From NCBI GenBank assembly GCA_031373665.1, contig JANMMZ010000016.1, positions 62,001-126,000 of the forward strand: 64,000 nucleotides of DNA. The letters are read 5' to 3'. Position 1 is the stretch's first letter. Every line of letters starts with the position of its first letter. This DNA comes from M3007 sp031373665. GTDB taxonomy: Bacteria > Bacteroidota > Bacteroidia > Chitinophagales > Saprospiraceae. Of this stretch, positions 27,165-35,111 are shown in pieces. A model generated the notes under the pieces. That model worked only from the letters and a program-made list of their open reading frames with translations, made no database searches and was not told the DNA's origin. A program made the position numbers and the translations under genes.

Positions 27165-28035
27165 AGTATTTATCCAATATTAAGTGAGCATTCGGTTTGT
27201 TTTTGAACTGCATTTCTTTTATTCCAGCATGGTCTGTGAATGTAATTTCCTTATTATCATTTGCAATTTCAGAAATTTTACTTGTCAATCCTGAACGGCT
27301 TAAAGCGAAAATAGAACCTGGACTGTTTGGTTCATGCTCCAAAGAATTTAAGCTGATTGAATTTCCGTAAGTTGGATTGTCCAAAATTGAAAAGAGCAAA
27401 ACTGCCTCTGGCAGTTTGTCTCTTTCATTATTTTCAATTTGGTATTGTTCGTCTTTTCCTCTACCAATTGTTTTCAGTAAATCAATTTCTGAAAGGATTC
27501 CTGAAAAGCTGTCCTCAACATCTTTGCTGCCTTCGCTGTTCTGATACATTTTCACGAACACAACGAAATCGTCAGTAACGGTATTCTCATTAAAGTTCAA
27601 ACCTTCTTCGGCTTCTTTTCTGCGTTTTAAATAGTTTACGAAAGTTTCTTTGGTAAAGAATATTTTTTCTTTTCTGAACTCATTAAAAATTATGCTGTAA
27701 GTTGAAGCAAGATTTGTCTTGACAAGTTGATAGTGTAGTAACCATAAACTTGCATCGTCTTCAAGAAATGGATCCCACCCGTTGTCAGCAAAAAGTGCTG
27801 TTCCAAATTCGGTTGCGTTGTCCTTATTGTCAATAATGTTGAAGGCTTTCATCCAGTAACGGATTGAGGAAACCATATTCTTCCCAACTCCCAATTTCAC
27901 AACTGCATCTTCGTCATTGAATGACTTTTGGGATTTGAGATAGTCATAGCCTTTTTTGAGCCAAAGTTGTCGGCACTGGAAGGAATCATGTCCTGAAAAA
28001 GTATATTTTATCGTGTCTGTGCCTACTGTGGTCAT
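27154..28035 (-). CDS. DUF4007 protein, first gene of defence operon
   Basis: 293 residues. The N-terminus carries the DUF4007 hallmark FSGHDSFQCRQLWLKKGYDY, followed by VVKLGVGKNMVSSIRYWMKAF, which reads like a DNA-binding winged-helix region; a middle GWDPFLEDDASLWLLHYQL and a C-terminal segment complete the family layout. DUF4007 proteins are known as neighbours of PAPS-reductase-like proteins in defence islands; their biochemical role is unknown. Being promoter-proximal and partly DNA-binding in appearance, it could recognise a sequence or modified DNA. Start ATG at 28035. Confidence 0.85.
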   Translation of the reverse strand: MTTVGTDTIKYTFSGHDSFQCRQLWLKKGYDYLKSQKSFNDEDAVVKLGVGKNMVSSIRYWMKAFNIIDNKDNATEFGTALFADNGWDPFLEDDASLWLLHYQLVKTNLASTYSIIFNEFRKEKIFFTKETFVNYLKRRKEAEEGLNFNENTVTDDFVVFVKMYQNSEGSKDVEDSFSGILSEIDLLKTIGRGKDEQYQIENNERDKLPEAVLLFSILDNPTYGNSISLNSLEHEPNSPGSIFALSRSGLTSKISEIANDNKEITFTDHAGIKEMQFKNKPNAHLILDKYYGK

Positions 28036-28083
28036 TGATATTTTGATTGTATTGCTGTTAATTTTGTTTCACGTAAAGTAAAG

Positions 28084-28091
28084 CAAAATTA
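28084..28091 (-). promoter_or_regulatory. Possible -7 promoter box of the defence operon
   Basis: The minus strand reads TAATTTTG, a match to the Bacteroidota TAnnTTTG element, placing transcription start about 40 bases upstream of the DUF4007 ATG. No clear TTG -33 element was found at the expected distance, so the call is weak. Confidence 0.3.
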
Positions 28092-28546
28092 GAGAATTGG
28101 CTAATGGAAGTTTTTAGAGGTGTAACTGGGAATATTAACCAACCTTCGGAGCTAATAAAGCGTTGGCGAAAACACTCTTTTATTTTTTTCGGGTCGGGTT
28201 TGCAGCGTTGTAAAAAATGAAAGTGTGTTTTGTACGTTTGACATAGAAATTCTAATTATTTTTTTGTGCGTGGGCAGTTTTTTAATTATTTATTTTTAAG
28301 CGGTTACCTGTCAATTAGTATTGCTGTCATGTTGATTTAGTTGACTTAATGTTTGTTCATAGTCCATTACTCTAGTGCCAGCACGGTCGTCAATAGGGAT
28401 TCTGCTAACTCGTGTATATGCGCACTTTTAAATACGCGCCATAAAGGTAAAGCAAGATTCTCAATATTGTATCATCCAACAAAAAATATATTTTAAATGT
28501 TTGATAGTCAATTAATTAAGCACTATATTTCAAGGTTGAAACATGA

Positions 28547-28590
28547 GCAACAATGTAAAATACGCATTGCGCATTTTACATTGTTGCTAA
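28547..28590. repeat. Strong hairpin in non-coding DNA
   Basis: AGCAACAATGTAAAAT at 28547-28562 pairs perfectly with ATTTTACATTGTTGCT at 28575-28590, with additional pairing inside (CGC with GCG), so almost the whole 44-base segment folds back on itself. No T tract follows on either strand. It is comparable in position to other gene-boundary repeats of this island. Confidence 0.7.
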
Positions 28591-28824
28591 ACCCGACAAT
28601 ACAAAATATGCGCTATCCATCCTTCTTATCCAACAGAGTAACCTACGCTCCTACCACCTCGGTTACATACCGTTTGTCCTTATAAGAGCGTGGCTTGCTC
28701 TTTTCCGCTACATATATCGTACTCCCTTTATCATGGCCACAATTTTCCATACATAAATCTGCACAAAGATATATCATTTTTTTCAAAATTCGCAGCCTAC
28801 CCCAAAAAAGAATCAAGCATACCC

Positions 28825-30600
28825 CTACGGCTTCGCCAATGCCTTAAAAGTCCCATTGGGCTGAATCATAAATATAGCAGTAGGTTTCTTATCAGATATT
28901 TCAAAGCGAACACTGAATCCATCCAAGCTGACAATATTGAACTCATCTTTTTTTGTACCAATAAGTTCGTATTCAGGTTGTCCGGGCACGAGCAAGCAGA
29001 GCACATCTTTGCTGATGTATGTTTTGAGCGTAATGCCGCTTATCTCAAATGACCCGACGTATTGCGCCAAATCGAGGGCATTTATTTTGTATTCCGACAA
29101 CATTTTGGCGAACACAAACTTGTCTATTTCATTGTCCATGCTCGTTTTTAGGCCAGATACATCTCCTTTGAAGTTGGTCTCAAAGGCTATTTTCATATTC
29201 CAGTCGGGGTCTTTGGCGTGGGTTGCTTTAAATATATCGAAATGAAAATGCTGCAACTGGAAGGTGTCTTTTCCGTATAGCATCAACATCGCATCTTTGG
29301 ATTGCATTATTTGCAGGGCGCCATAACCGATGTTTTGGTATTTTCCGAGGTATTCAGCCGTTGCGTGGAGGGGGCTGGTATTGGGTTTTTGAGTTACCGC
29401 ATCGTTGTTTTGTACGGTGGCGGTGTCGGCCATCAGTTTGTTTTTGAGGGGTGCTTTGAGCCAATCGGTCGGCGTAGCGCGAAGCATCCGGTCGGCTATG
29501 GCGTTGCGGATGATGCCAGGTACTGCCGATCCATTCTGATTAACCGATACAAATATACCAATGCTGTCGTTGGGATAAAATGCTGTGGTGGTCGAAAATC
29601 CATCAATATTGCCACCGTGCTCCACTCGAAAGTGCCCTTTGTGGTTGCCTAAAAACCACCCAAAACCGTAGCCATGACTATCTGCTGTATCGCGCGAGGA
29701 AAGCAACGAGCCACCCAAAGTCATTTGGGTCTTGATAGACTCGGTGCAGAAGTTGGTGGAAATCAACTCTTTAGTGCCCGACTTACCGCCGTGAATCCAC
29801 AATTTCAACCATTGACCCATGTCTTTGGCCGAGGCAGCGATGCTTCCAGCGGGCTCCATTCCATTAAAGTAGTAAAAATCCTCTTTTTTTATCTTGCCCT
29901 TTTGGGCGGAATAACCAAAGGAGCGATCAGCAGCATTGGCAAATGCCTCGGTGGTCAGGGTAGCACCATTCATGCCGAGTGGCGTGAAAATACGCTCTTG
30001 AACGAGGGCTTCCCAAGTTTTACCGGTCAGTTTTTGAGCGAGTGCGCCCTGGGCCATAAACATAAAATTATTGTACTGCCATCGCTCACGCAGTCCCGCA
30101 TTGGTGTCGAAGTAGCGAATAATGTGCAAAAAAGTGTCGCGGTTGGCTTGGTTGGGGCGAAAATACCAAGCCAGGTCGTGCCGCTCCAATCCAGTTCGGT
30201 GGCACATCATATCGCGGACGGTGACGCTTGCGGTCAGGTGAGGGTCTTTAAACGAGAGTTCGGGCAATAGTTGGTGAACGGGTTGATCCAATTTCAAGCG
30301 TTTTTCGTCGTACAGCATTCCGATGATGCTGGTGGTAAAAGCCTTGGTGCAAGAGCCGATTTGAAAAAGGGTGTTTTCGGTCGCGGCTTTTTTGCCCGCC
30401 AAATCTTTGAGCCCATAACCCTTGGCGAGTATGACTTTGTCTTTTTCAACGATGGTCACTGCGCAACCGACAGCATCCATTTGTTGGAGAGTGCGCTCTA
30501 TAAATGCGTCGAGACCCTTCAAGCGTGCGTCTTGCGCATTGGCTGTATGGAGGGTGAAAAGTGCTGCGAACAGCAAAGTTGATCGAAAGAATTGTTTCAT
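28825..30600 (-). CDS. Secreted serine hydrolase, beta-lactamase family with C-terminal extra domain
   Basis: 591 residues with a signal peptide (to ~22, TANAQDA). Catalytic motifs are SCTK (SxxK, in QIGSCTKAFTTSIIG), YNN (QYNNFMF) and HGG (FRVEHGGNIDGFS), giving a class C beta-lactamase/esterase fold. The last ~190 residues form a beta-rich domain in the style of DUF3471. Probably periplasmic or exported; the substrate is unknown. It follows the TlpA-like gene by 13 bases in the same direction, so the two are cotranscribed. A second, less similar enzyme of this fold is at 13341-14876. Confidence 0.9.
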   Translation of the reverse strand: MKQFFRSTLLFAALFTLHTANAQDARLKGLDAFIERTLQQMDAVGCAVTIVEKDKVILAKGYGLKDLAGKKAATENTLFQIGSCTKAFTTSIIGMLYDEKRLKLDQPVHQLLPELSFKDPHLTASVTVRDMMCHRTGLERHDLAWYFRPNQANRDTFLHIIRYFDTNAGLRERWQYNNFMFMAQGALAQKLTGKTWEALVQERIFTPLGMNGATLTTEAFANAADRSFGYSAQKGKIKKEDFYYFNGMEPAGSIAASAKDMGQWLKLWIHGGKSGTKELISTNFCTESIKTQMTLGGSLLSSRDTADSHGYGFGWFLGNHKGHFRVEHGGNIDGFSTTTAFYPNDSIGIFVSVNQNGSAVPGIIRNAIADRMLRATPTDWLKAPLKNKLMADTATVQNNDAVTQKPNTSPLHATAEYLGKYQNIGYGALQIMQSKDAMLMLYGKDTFQLQHFHFDIFKATHAKDPDWNMKIAFETNFKGDVSGLKTSMDNEIDKFVFAKMLSEYKINALDLAQYVGSFEISGITLKTYISKDVLCLLVPGQPEYELIGTKKDEFNIVSLDGFSVRFEISDKKPTAIFMIQPNGTFKALAKP

Positions 30601-30613
30601 ATATTTTATAAAT

Positions 30614-31807
30614 TTATAATGCCTTTAAAATAGCCTTCTCAATTTCTAATAGATTTCCTTCAGTATAACCACCTAGTGCACAAACAATTTTTCCTCTTTT
30701 ATCAATGACGAAAAAGGCAGGAAACCCATTGACTCCGTATTTTTCAGCCACTGATTTACCATTTAACAATACCGGATATTCAACTTTGTTTTTAATGCAG
30801 TACGCACTGACCACTTCTTTCGACTCGTAGGCATTGATACTGATAATTTTAACTTTCTTACCTTTATACTTGTGGTGTAGTTCGTTTATGCGAGGGATGC
30901 TTTCTTTACAAGGGCCGCAGTTCTTAATCCAAAAATCTAATAATACGACCTGTCCTTTCAAGTCGCTCAAAGACACCATCTTGCCGTCGTTATAGTCCTC
31001 CAATTTCCATTCAGGTGACATCGTACCCTTGGGCAACAACTTTACTTCCGCTACTTCTGCCGGTGGCCTATATTCATTGGTGTAAGTTGTGTAATACCAC
31101 GAGGTTTCGGATGGAGCATTCAGGTCAGTTTCGATCTTGCTGAACTTGGTGCTGACGTAATCATCGTTTTCACCATTTTTCTGTATTATTTCTAAGGGTA
31201 AACCACTATTTTTGTCTATCAGGATTATATATCTATTTTTTCGCTCGCTCGTCAACACCGTCATACCTTCACCCAGGCTTTGCATTGTCCTATTGCCAAT
31301 ATTAATCGTGACTGCATTGCATAATTTATTGTCAATGATCGTATCAATACTGGTTTTTATTACGGTTTTATCGCCTATAATCAAAGGCAAAATATTCTTT
31401 ATGGTAATGATTGAATTATAAAATGCTGCTATAGATCTGAATGACTCCATTGCTGGATTATCGTTTACTTGGATTGTTTTATCTTTTTTATTCAACTGAA
31501 ATTCCTCCGTGCCATTGAAAATCTGTTTTAAGGTCAAATCATCAATTTGGTACTTAAATCCAAGCACGGTGTCGGGTTCTTGAAAGTCGAAACAAACGGA
31601 CCAATTTGAAATATTGCGATAATCATCTGATATATAATTCATATCTCGGGTGAGGTCATACTTGATACTTTTGAATTTATTTAATTGCGCATAGGTTCTA
31701 GCCAAAATTGAATCTGATGATGTGCTTCCTACCGATTGAGCAGTGCTTTGAGCAAATACAAATGCAAACTTTAGGATGAATAATGATATGGTTAGGATGA
31801 GTTTCAT
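30614..31807 (-). CDS. TlpA-like thioredoxin-fold lipoprotein or exported protein
   Basis: 397 residues. A signal peptide (ILKFAFVFAQ) is followed by a ~230-residue N-terminal domain of outer-membrane-lipoprotein-carrier-like beta sheet and a C-terminal TlpA/AhpC-TSA domain (~250-397). The redox motif is CGPC (C297, C300) in the setting DFWIKNCGPCKESIP, where the usual tryptophan before the first cysteine is replaced by asparagine. It should act as a periplasmic thiol-disulfide reductase. It lies between TfoX-like and serine hydrolase genes with gaps of 24 and 13 bases. Confidence 0.88.
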   Translation of the reverse strand: MKLILTISLFILKFAFVFAQSTAQSVGSTSSDSILARTYAQLNKFKSIKYDLTRDMNYISDDYRNISNWSVCFDFQEPDTVLGFKYQIDDLTLKQIFNGTEEFQLNKKDKTIQVNDNPAMESFRSIAAFYNSIITIKNILPLIIGDKTVIKTSIDTIIDNKLCNAVTINIGNRTMQSLGEGMTVLTSERKNRYIILIDKNSGLPLEIIQKNGENDDYVSTKFSKIETDLNAPSETSWYYTTYTNEYRPPAEVAEVKLLPKGTMSPEWKLEDYNDGKMVSLSDLKGQVVLLDFWIKNCGPCKESIPRINELHHKYKGKKVKIISINAYESKEVVSAYCIKNKVEYPVLLNGKSVAEKYGVNGFPAFFVIDKRGKIVCALGGYTEGNLLEIEKAILKAL

Positions 31808-31831
31808 AATTGTTGAAATTAAGGTGATGTT

Positions 31832-32155
31832 TTACTTCTTTTTCTTAGGCTTCGGTTCCGGCAATTCATTGACTGTTAGGTTAACCAATTTTTTAAGCCA
31901 ATCACGGTCTTCCAACTTTTCTTCAATTAAAAAACTTGGTTTTGCGCCCGGGTATGGTGGTGCTTCAACAACATCACCAATGTATGCTCTGCCAGCGAGC
32001 GTCGGCTTAATGTATAGTTTGTTGTCACAAACAAGCCCGAACAACTTGTTATCAAAATATAACCCGTATTCACCAAACATTTTCTTACTGGTTACTTGTC
32101 CAGAAGTATCAACTTGTTCAACGATAAAATCTACAATTTTTTGATTTGATGCCAT
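31832..32155 (-). CDS. TfoX N-terminal domain protein
   Basis: 107 residues. It matches the TfoX/Sxy N-terminal domain: VTSKKMFGEYGLYFDNKLFGLV, LYIKPT, and PPYPGAKPSFLIEE, ending in a lysine-rich tail (PEPKPKKKK). Stand-alone TfoX-N proteins are common in Bacteroidota and are not known to control competence as Sxy does. First gene of a three-gene minus-strand cluster with the TlpA-like and serine hydrolase genes. Confidence 0.9.
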   Translation of the reverse strand: MASNQKIVDFIVEQVDTSGQVTSKKMFGEYGLYFDNKLFGLVCDNKLYIKPTLAGRAYIGDVVEAPPYPGAKPSFLIEEKLEDRDWLKKLVNLTVNELPEPKPKKKK

Positions 32156-32257
32156 ATATGCGTATGATTAAATGATTTTATTTATTTGAATATTGATCAT
32201 ATCACCCATTTGTTATTTGCTTTCTATTGAGCCGATTCCGTGCAGGTACTTCTATGT

Positions 32258-32347
32258 TAACGTGAGTTCGGGCATCTATCATTCCCGATGAATCGGGAAT
32301 GATAGATGTGATTGATTGTCAATTGTTTAATGCCCGAACTCACGTTA
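32258..32347. repeat. Nested palindrome between TfoX-like and DinB-like genes
   Basis: Outer arms TAACGTGAGTTCGGGCAT (32258-32275) and ATGCCCGAACTCACGTTA (32330-32347) are perfect 18-base complements. Immediately inside the left arm, and sharing three bases with it, a second perfect palindrome of 17-base arms runs 32273-32289 with 32292-32308 (CATCTATCATTCCCGAT ...). The remaining ~20 bases are unpaired and A/T-rich. No T tract, no reading frame. The shape of paired outer arms with an asymmetric inner hairpin recalls folded recombination sites or MITE/REP-like elements. Confidence 0.85.
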
Positions 32348-32390
32348 TGTTAATAACAATGTTCTATGTTCGCTAATTCATATTTGTAAT

Positions 32391-32936
32391 TTAGTTATCA
32401 AATAATTTTTCATTTGGGGGTTTGAGTCCAACCATGCGAATATAGATTGTAGTTTGACCTCTATGATGAACCTGATGCTCATAACCTTTAAGCATCCATC
32501 CAAGCCTAGTCTCATTGAAATTACCTCGTCTAATATATTCGTAGCTACTATTCATTTCGAAATGTGCTAACGCTTCTATTGCATAATCATAACTTAGGGT
32601 TACAAAGTAAGTAACAGAGTCTTTTGTTAATGCTGTCGAAGTATTTTCTAAATTTTGCCTATTAATTAGACTTGGAATTTTCATTCCAGTTGATGCCTCC
32701 ATTAAACTTACTGTCCCCTGAGCCATGTGAATCATTTGTTGAGCAAAAGTTCTGATACTGTCTTGAGGTCGAAATGAATATTTGTCGGGTGGCATAGTTT
32801 TTAGATAGTCAAGCGTATAATCTTTCGACCGTTTCCAATCTTTTAGCAATTGAGTTTTTAGAGAATCAGCAAATTGTCCTTGAGCTATCAAGGTGGTAAA
32901 CATAAGCAGTGTGAGCGTATAGTATTTTCTTGTCAT
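32391..32936 (-). CDS. DinB-family protein with signal peptide
   Basis: 181 residues. An N-terminal signal-like segment (YYTLTLLMFTTLIAQGQ) is followed by the DinB-like four-helix bundle: KTQLLKDWKRSKDYTLDYLKTMP, TFAQQMIHMAQ and GYEHQVHHRGQTTIYIRMVGLKPP. Histidines in QMIHM and QVHHRGQ are placed as the metal ligands of the family. The exported form is common in Bacteroidota; activity unknown. Not closely similar to the cytoplasmic DinB protein at the other end of the island. Confidence 0.87.
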   Translation of the reverse strand: MTRKYYTLTLLMFTTLIAQGQFADSLKTQLLKDWKRSKDYTLDYLKTMPPDKYSFRPQDSIRTFAQQMIHMAQGTVSLMEASTGMKIPSLINRQNLENTSTALTKDSVTYFVTLSYDYAIEALAHFEMNSSYEYIRRGNFNETRLGWMLKGYEHQVHHRGQTTIYIRMVGLKPPNEKLFDN

Positions 32937-33053
32937 AATTGAAGATTTATGGTATTTAAGTCATTCAACATTATCATAGATCAGTTTAGTGAGTTCATTG
33001 TCCACAATTAATTCCCATTCTCTAAATTTTGTTGTTGTCATTTTCTGTTTTTA

Positions 33054-33893
33054 TCACTTATTTGGGTATAAAAGTTTAAATGAATTTGAAACAGCTTGGT
33101 GCAATATAGTAGCGTGGTTCTCTTGTGGCAAATAATCAAAATAAACCTTTAAGTTTTTACTTCTTGATGCTTTGATTTTATCCGACAATAGGTTTGCATC
33201 TACTTCCATAACCCTTGGAAGTACTGTTGGTGTAAGCCCTTCTTTTCCAACACCAATATAAACATCAGTTTGTTGATTGAAACTGTCTTCTAAAATTTTT
33301 GAGTTTTGATTTAATAACGAACCATTGTCCCACCACAAACTCGGACTAATGATTATGTATTTATTAAAAAGTGTCGGCTTTTTCAATAAAATTTCAGTTG
33401 CAAAAAGCCCGCCCAATGATTGTCCTATAATAGTTTTTGACTTATTTGTTTTATATTTAGTTTCGATAAATGGTTGCAATTCTTCTTCTATGAAACCAAT
33501 AAATTTGTCAGAATGTCCAGTTGTTGGGTATCTTTTTTTATCCTCTTCTATGGTGGTTGGAAATGTATAATCTCTTCTTCTATCCACTGTTGCAATACCT
33601 ACAACAATTGACTTTGGCACTTGGTTTATCCATTCAAAACTGTTGAACTGAACAAGACCAACGATATGAATAAAATCTTCGTCAGCCGAGCCATCCAATA
33701 AATAAATTACTGGATATTTGATGGTGTCGTCTTGGGTATAACCTTCAGGGAGATAAATATTCAAAATTCTTTTTTCGACTAATTCTTTTGACTGGATTTC
33801 GTCAATTACACCAAGTACAAATGGTTTAGTCGTTTGGCCAAAAACAAATGTTGTGGAAAATATTACTGTAAAAATTACTAAGATTCTGTTCAT
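33054..33893 (-). CDS. Exported alpha/beta-hydrolase, esterase D/BesA-like
   Basis: 279 residues from the ATG at 33893 (MNRILVIFTVIFSTTFVFGQ, a signal peptide); an in-frame start 12 codons upstream adds only polar residues. Putative esterase family (PF00756) features: YPVIYLLDGSADEDFIHIVG, VVGIATVDRRRDYTFP, the nucleophile elbow GQSLGGLFATEIL, SPSLWWDNGSL, and a catalytic histidine in QENHATILHQAV. Relatives hydrolyse siderophores or acyl esters; with no siderophore genes here the substrate is open. Confidence 0.9.
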   Translation of the reverse strand: MNRILVIFTVIFSTTFVFGQTTKPFVLGVIDEIQSKELVEKRILNIYLPEGYTQDDTIKYPVIYLLDGSADEDFIHIVGLVQFNSFEWINQVPKSIVVGIATVDRRRDYTFPTTIEEDKKRYPTTGHSDKFIGFIEEELQPFIETKYKTNKSKTIIGQSLGGLFATEILLKKPTLFNKYIIISPSLWWDNGSLLNQNSKILEDSFNQQTDVYIGVGKEGLTPTVLPRVMEVDANLLSDKIKASRSKNLKVYFDYLPQENHATILHQAVSNSFKLLYPNK

Positions 33894-33950
33894 TTTTGTA
33901 TGTTGTTTATTTGTTGAGTTGTTCGGCACAATGACTGCTAACGAAATTTT

Positions 33951-34931
33951 TTATTCCGATTGATTTTTAATCCAAAGCATTAATTCTTTTTTGTTTATTG
34001 CATCCCAAGTTGAGTCTGGATTCTTTTTTTGTGATTTATTATCTTTTGTTTCCAAAACAATTAATTCCGTATTTTGATTCCCTGCAAGTTCTAATTCAGC
34101 CAACAGTCCAACCGCATCTGGTGAATTGTTATCATACATTGTTTTAAGGTGTCTTTTGAGCCAATATTTTATTGCTGGTTCAATATATGCTCTTACTGCA
34201 TAGTTGGTGTAATGCTTAATGTTTTCATTTTTTTCGTCAAAGTAACTGTACGTTGAGAAATCGTAATAACGCTCAGCATTGGTTTTAGGTGTACCATTAA
34301 GGTGTGTTTCTAACATATAGTTTGCAAATGTTGGCTCCCACAAATCATTTCGTTTATTTCTTTTTTCTCTATCAAATTTATACCATTCGCTTGCCCAATC
34401 TAATTTCGAGTTACAAATAACAATACCTTTTATGTTTAACTGGAATTTATAATTATTTTCCTTCATAAATTCGATATGTTTCATCGCTCTATGCCCTGAC
34501 AATCCAATTCCAATAAAAAAGATATTTTTGTTTGGTAATTTGTGCTTTTCAAAGACTTGGTTAATTAATTCATGCGAAGAATAAGCAGTGTTTTTAGAAA
34601 AATAAAAATCAAAAGGAATTTCAGTTGAAACTGATAGAACTGCAAAACTATTTTGAGAAGCCTTCCTATAAATCTGCTTTGAATTTTTATTCTTTTTATC
34701 ATATCCTGAATCTTCAAGAAATATTAATACTCCTTTTATATCTTTCCTTTTTGGAAGCATTAGAGTGTAGCCTTTTTGAATAAATGGTAAAAAATCTTTT
34801 TCCCCTATTCCGATTCTTATACTATCATTTTTCTTTTGTTCATATTCTTCAAGAATATCCTGTGAGATAATCTTATTACTATAACTTGTAATTAATATTA
34901 GTAAAAAAAGTAGTTTTAAAAAAAAATTCAT
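33951..34931 (-). CDS. Exported alpha/beta-hydrolase-like protein of unknown function
   Basis: 326 residues with a signal peptide (LLFLLILITSYSNKIISQ). KGVLIFLEDSGYDKK, the middle NIFFIGIGLSGHRAMKHI and FQLNIKGIVICNSKLDW look like the core strands and nucleophile elbow of an alpha/beta hydrolase, but the elbow GLSGH lacks the final glycine of GxSxG, so activity is doubtful. The C-terminal half has no recognised motif. It is the first gene of the island when read in the minus direction, next to a short remnant at 34958-35083. Confidence 0.5.
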   Translation of the reverse strand: MNFFLKLLFLLILITSYSNKIISQDILEEYEQKKNDSIRIGIGEKDFLPFIQKGYTLMLPKRKDIKGVLIFLEDSGYDKKNKNSKQIYRKASQNSFAVLSVSTEIPFDFYFSKNTAYSSHELINQVFEKHKLPNKNIFFIGIGLSGHRAMKHIEFMKENNYKFQLNIKGIVICNSKLDWASEWYKFDREKRNKRNDLWEPTFANYMLETHLNGTPKTNAERYYDFSTYSYFDEKNENIKHYTNYAVRAYIEPAIKYWLKRHLKTMYDNNSPDAVGLLAELELAGNQNTELIVLETKDNKSQKKNPDSTWDAINKKELMLWIKNQSE

Positions 34932-34957
34932 ATTTTTAACATTAAATTATGCAGCCT

Positions 34958-35083
34958 TTATGCAGGCTCGTCTAAAAGTTCTGGTTGGTTGGTCTGCAAA
35001 TAATGGTTGAGAAATGCCTCCCAATTATACGCCCGCACAAAGATATACACAATACCCGAACCACCCAAAATATTCCCCGCTTC
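34958..35083 (-). pseudogene. Possible remnant: 41-codon open C-terminal fragment
   Basis: On the minus strand, directly after an in-frame TAG (35084-35086), 41 codons stay open to a TAA at 34958-34960. They read like a protein C-terminus (NILGGSGIVYIFVRAYNWEAF and a tail LLDEPA), with no ATG. The sequence has the higher G+C style of the flanking chromosome rather than the island. It may be what is left of a gene cut at the island boundary; the evidence is weak. Confidence 0.3.
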
Positions 35084-35111
35084 CTACAATACAGTTTCCT
35101 ATCTTTGCTCC

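Larger units (their letters stand above)
28036..28824. other. 789-base non-coding region upstream of the defence operon
   Basis: No convincing gene on either strand; a 62-codon plus-strand frame at 28497 looks random. On the minus strand a possible -7 box TAATTTTG occupies 28084-28091, about 50 bases before the DUF4007 ATG. The only strong structure is the hairpin at 28547-28590. The stretch separates the defence operon from the serine hydrolase cluster. Confidence 0.5.

Noticed and set aside
18150..28035. Calling the operon a complete Dnd, Ssp or BREX system
   Set aside because: DndD, DndE, cysteine desulfurase, SspB, PglZ, BrxL and methyltransferase are all absent; only the PP-loop protein and the large ATPase resemble those systems.
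29674..30270. 198-codon plus-strand frame opposite the serine hydrolase
   Set aside because: It has no domain, lies fully antisense to a gene with SxxK, YNN and HGG motifs, and its composition follows that gene's third positions.
32961..33041. 26-codon minus-strand frame upstream of the DinB-like gene
   Set aside because: Too short, no promoter or coupling, no recognisable sequence; could be a remnant but cannot be supported.
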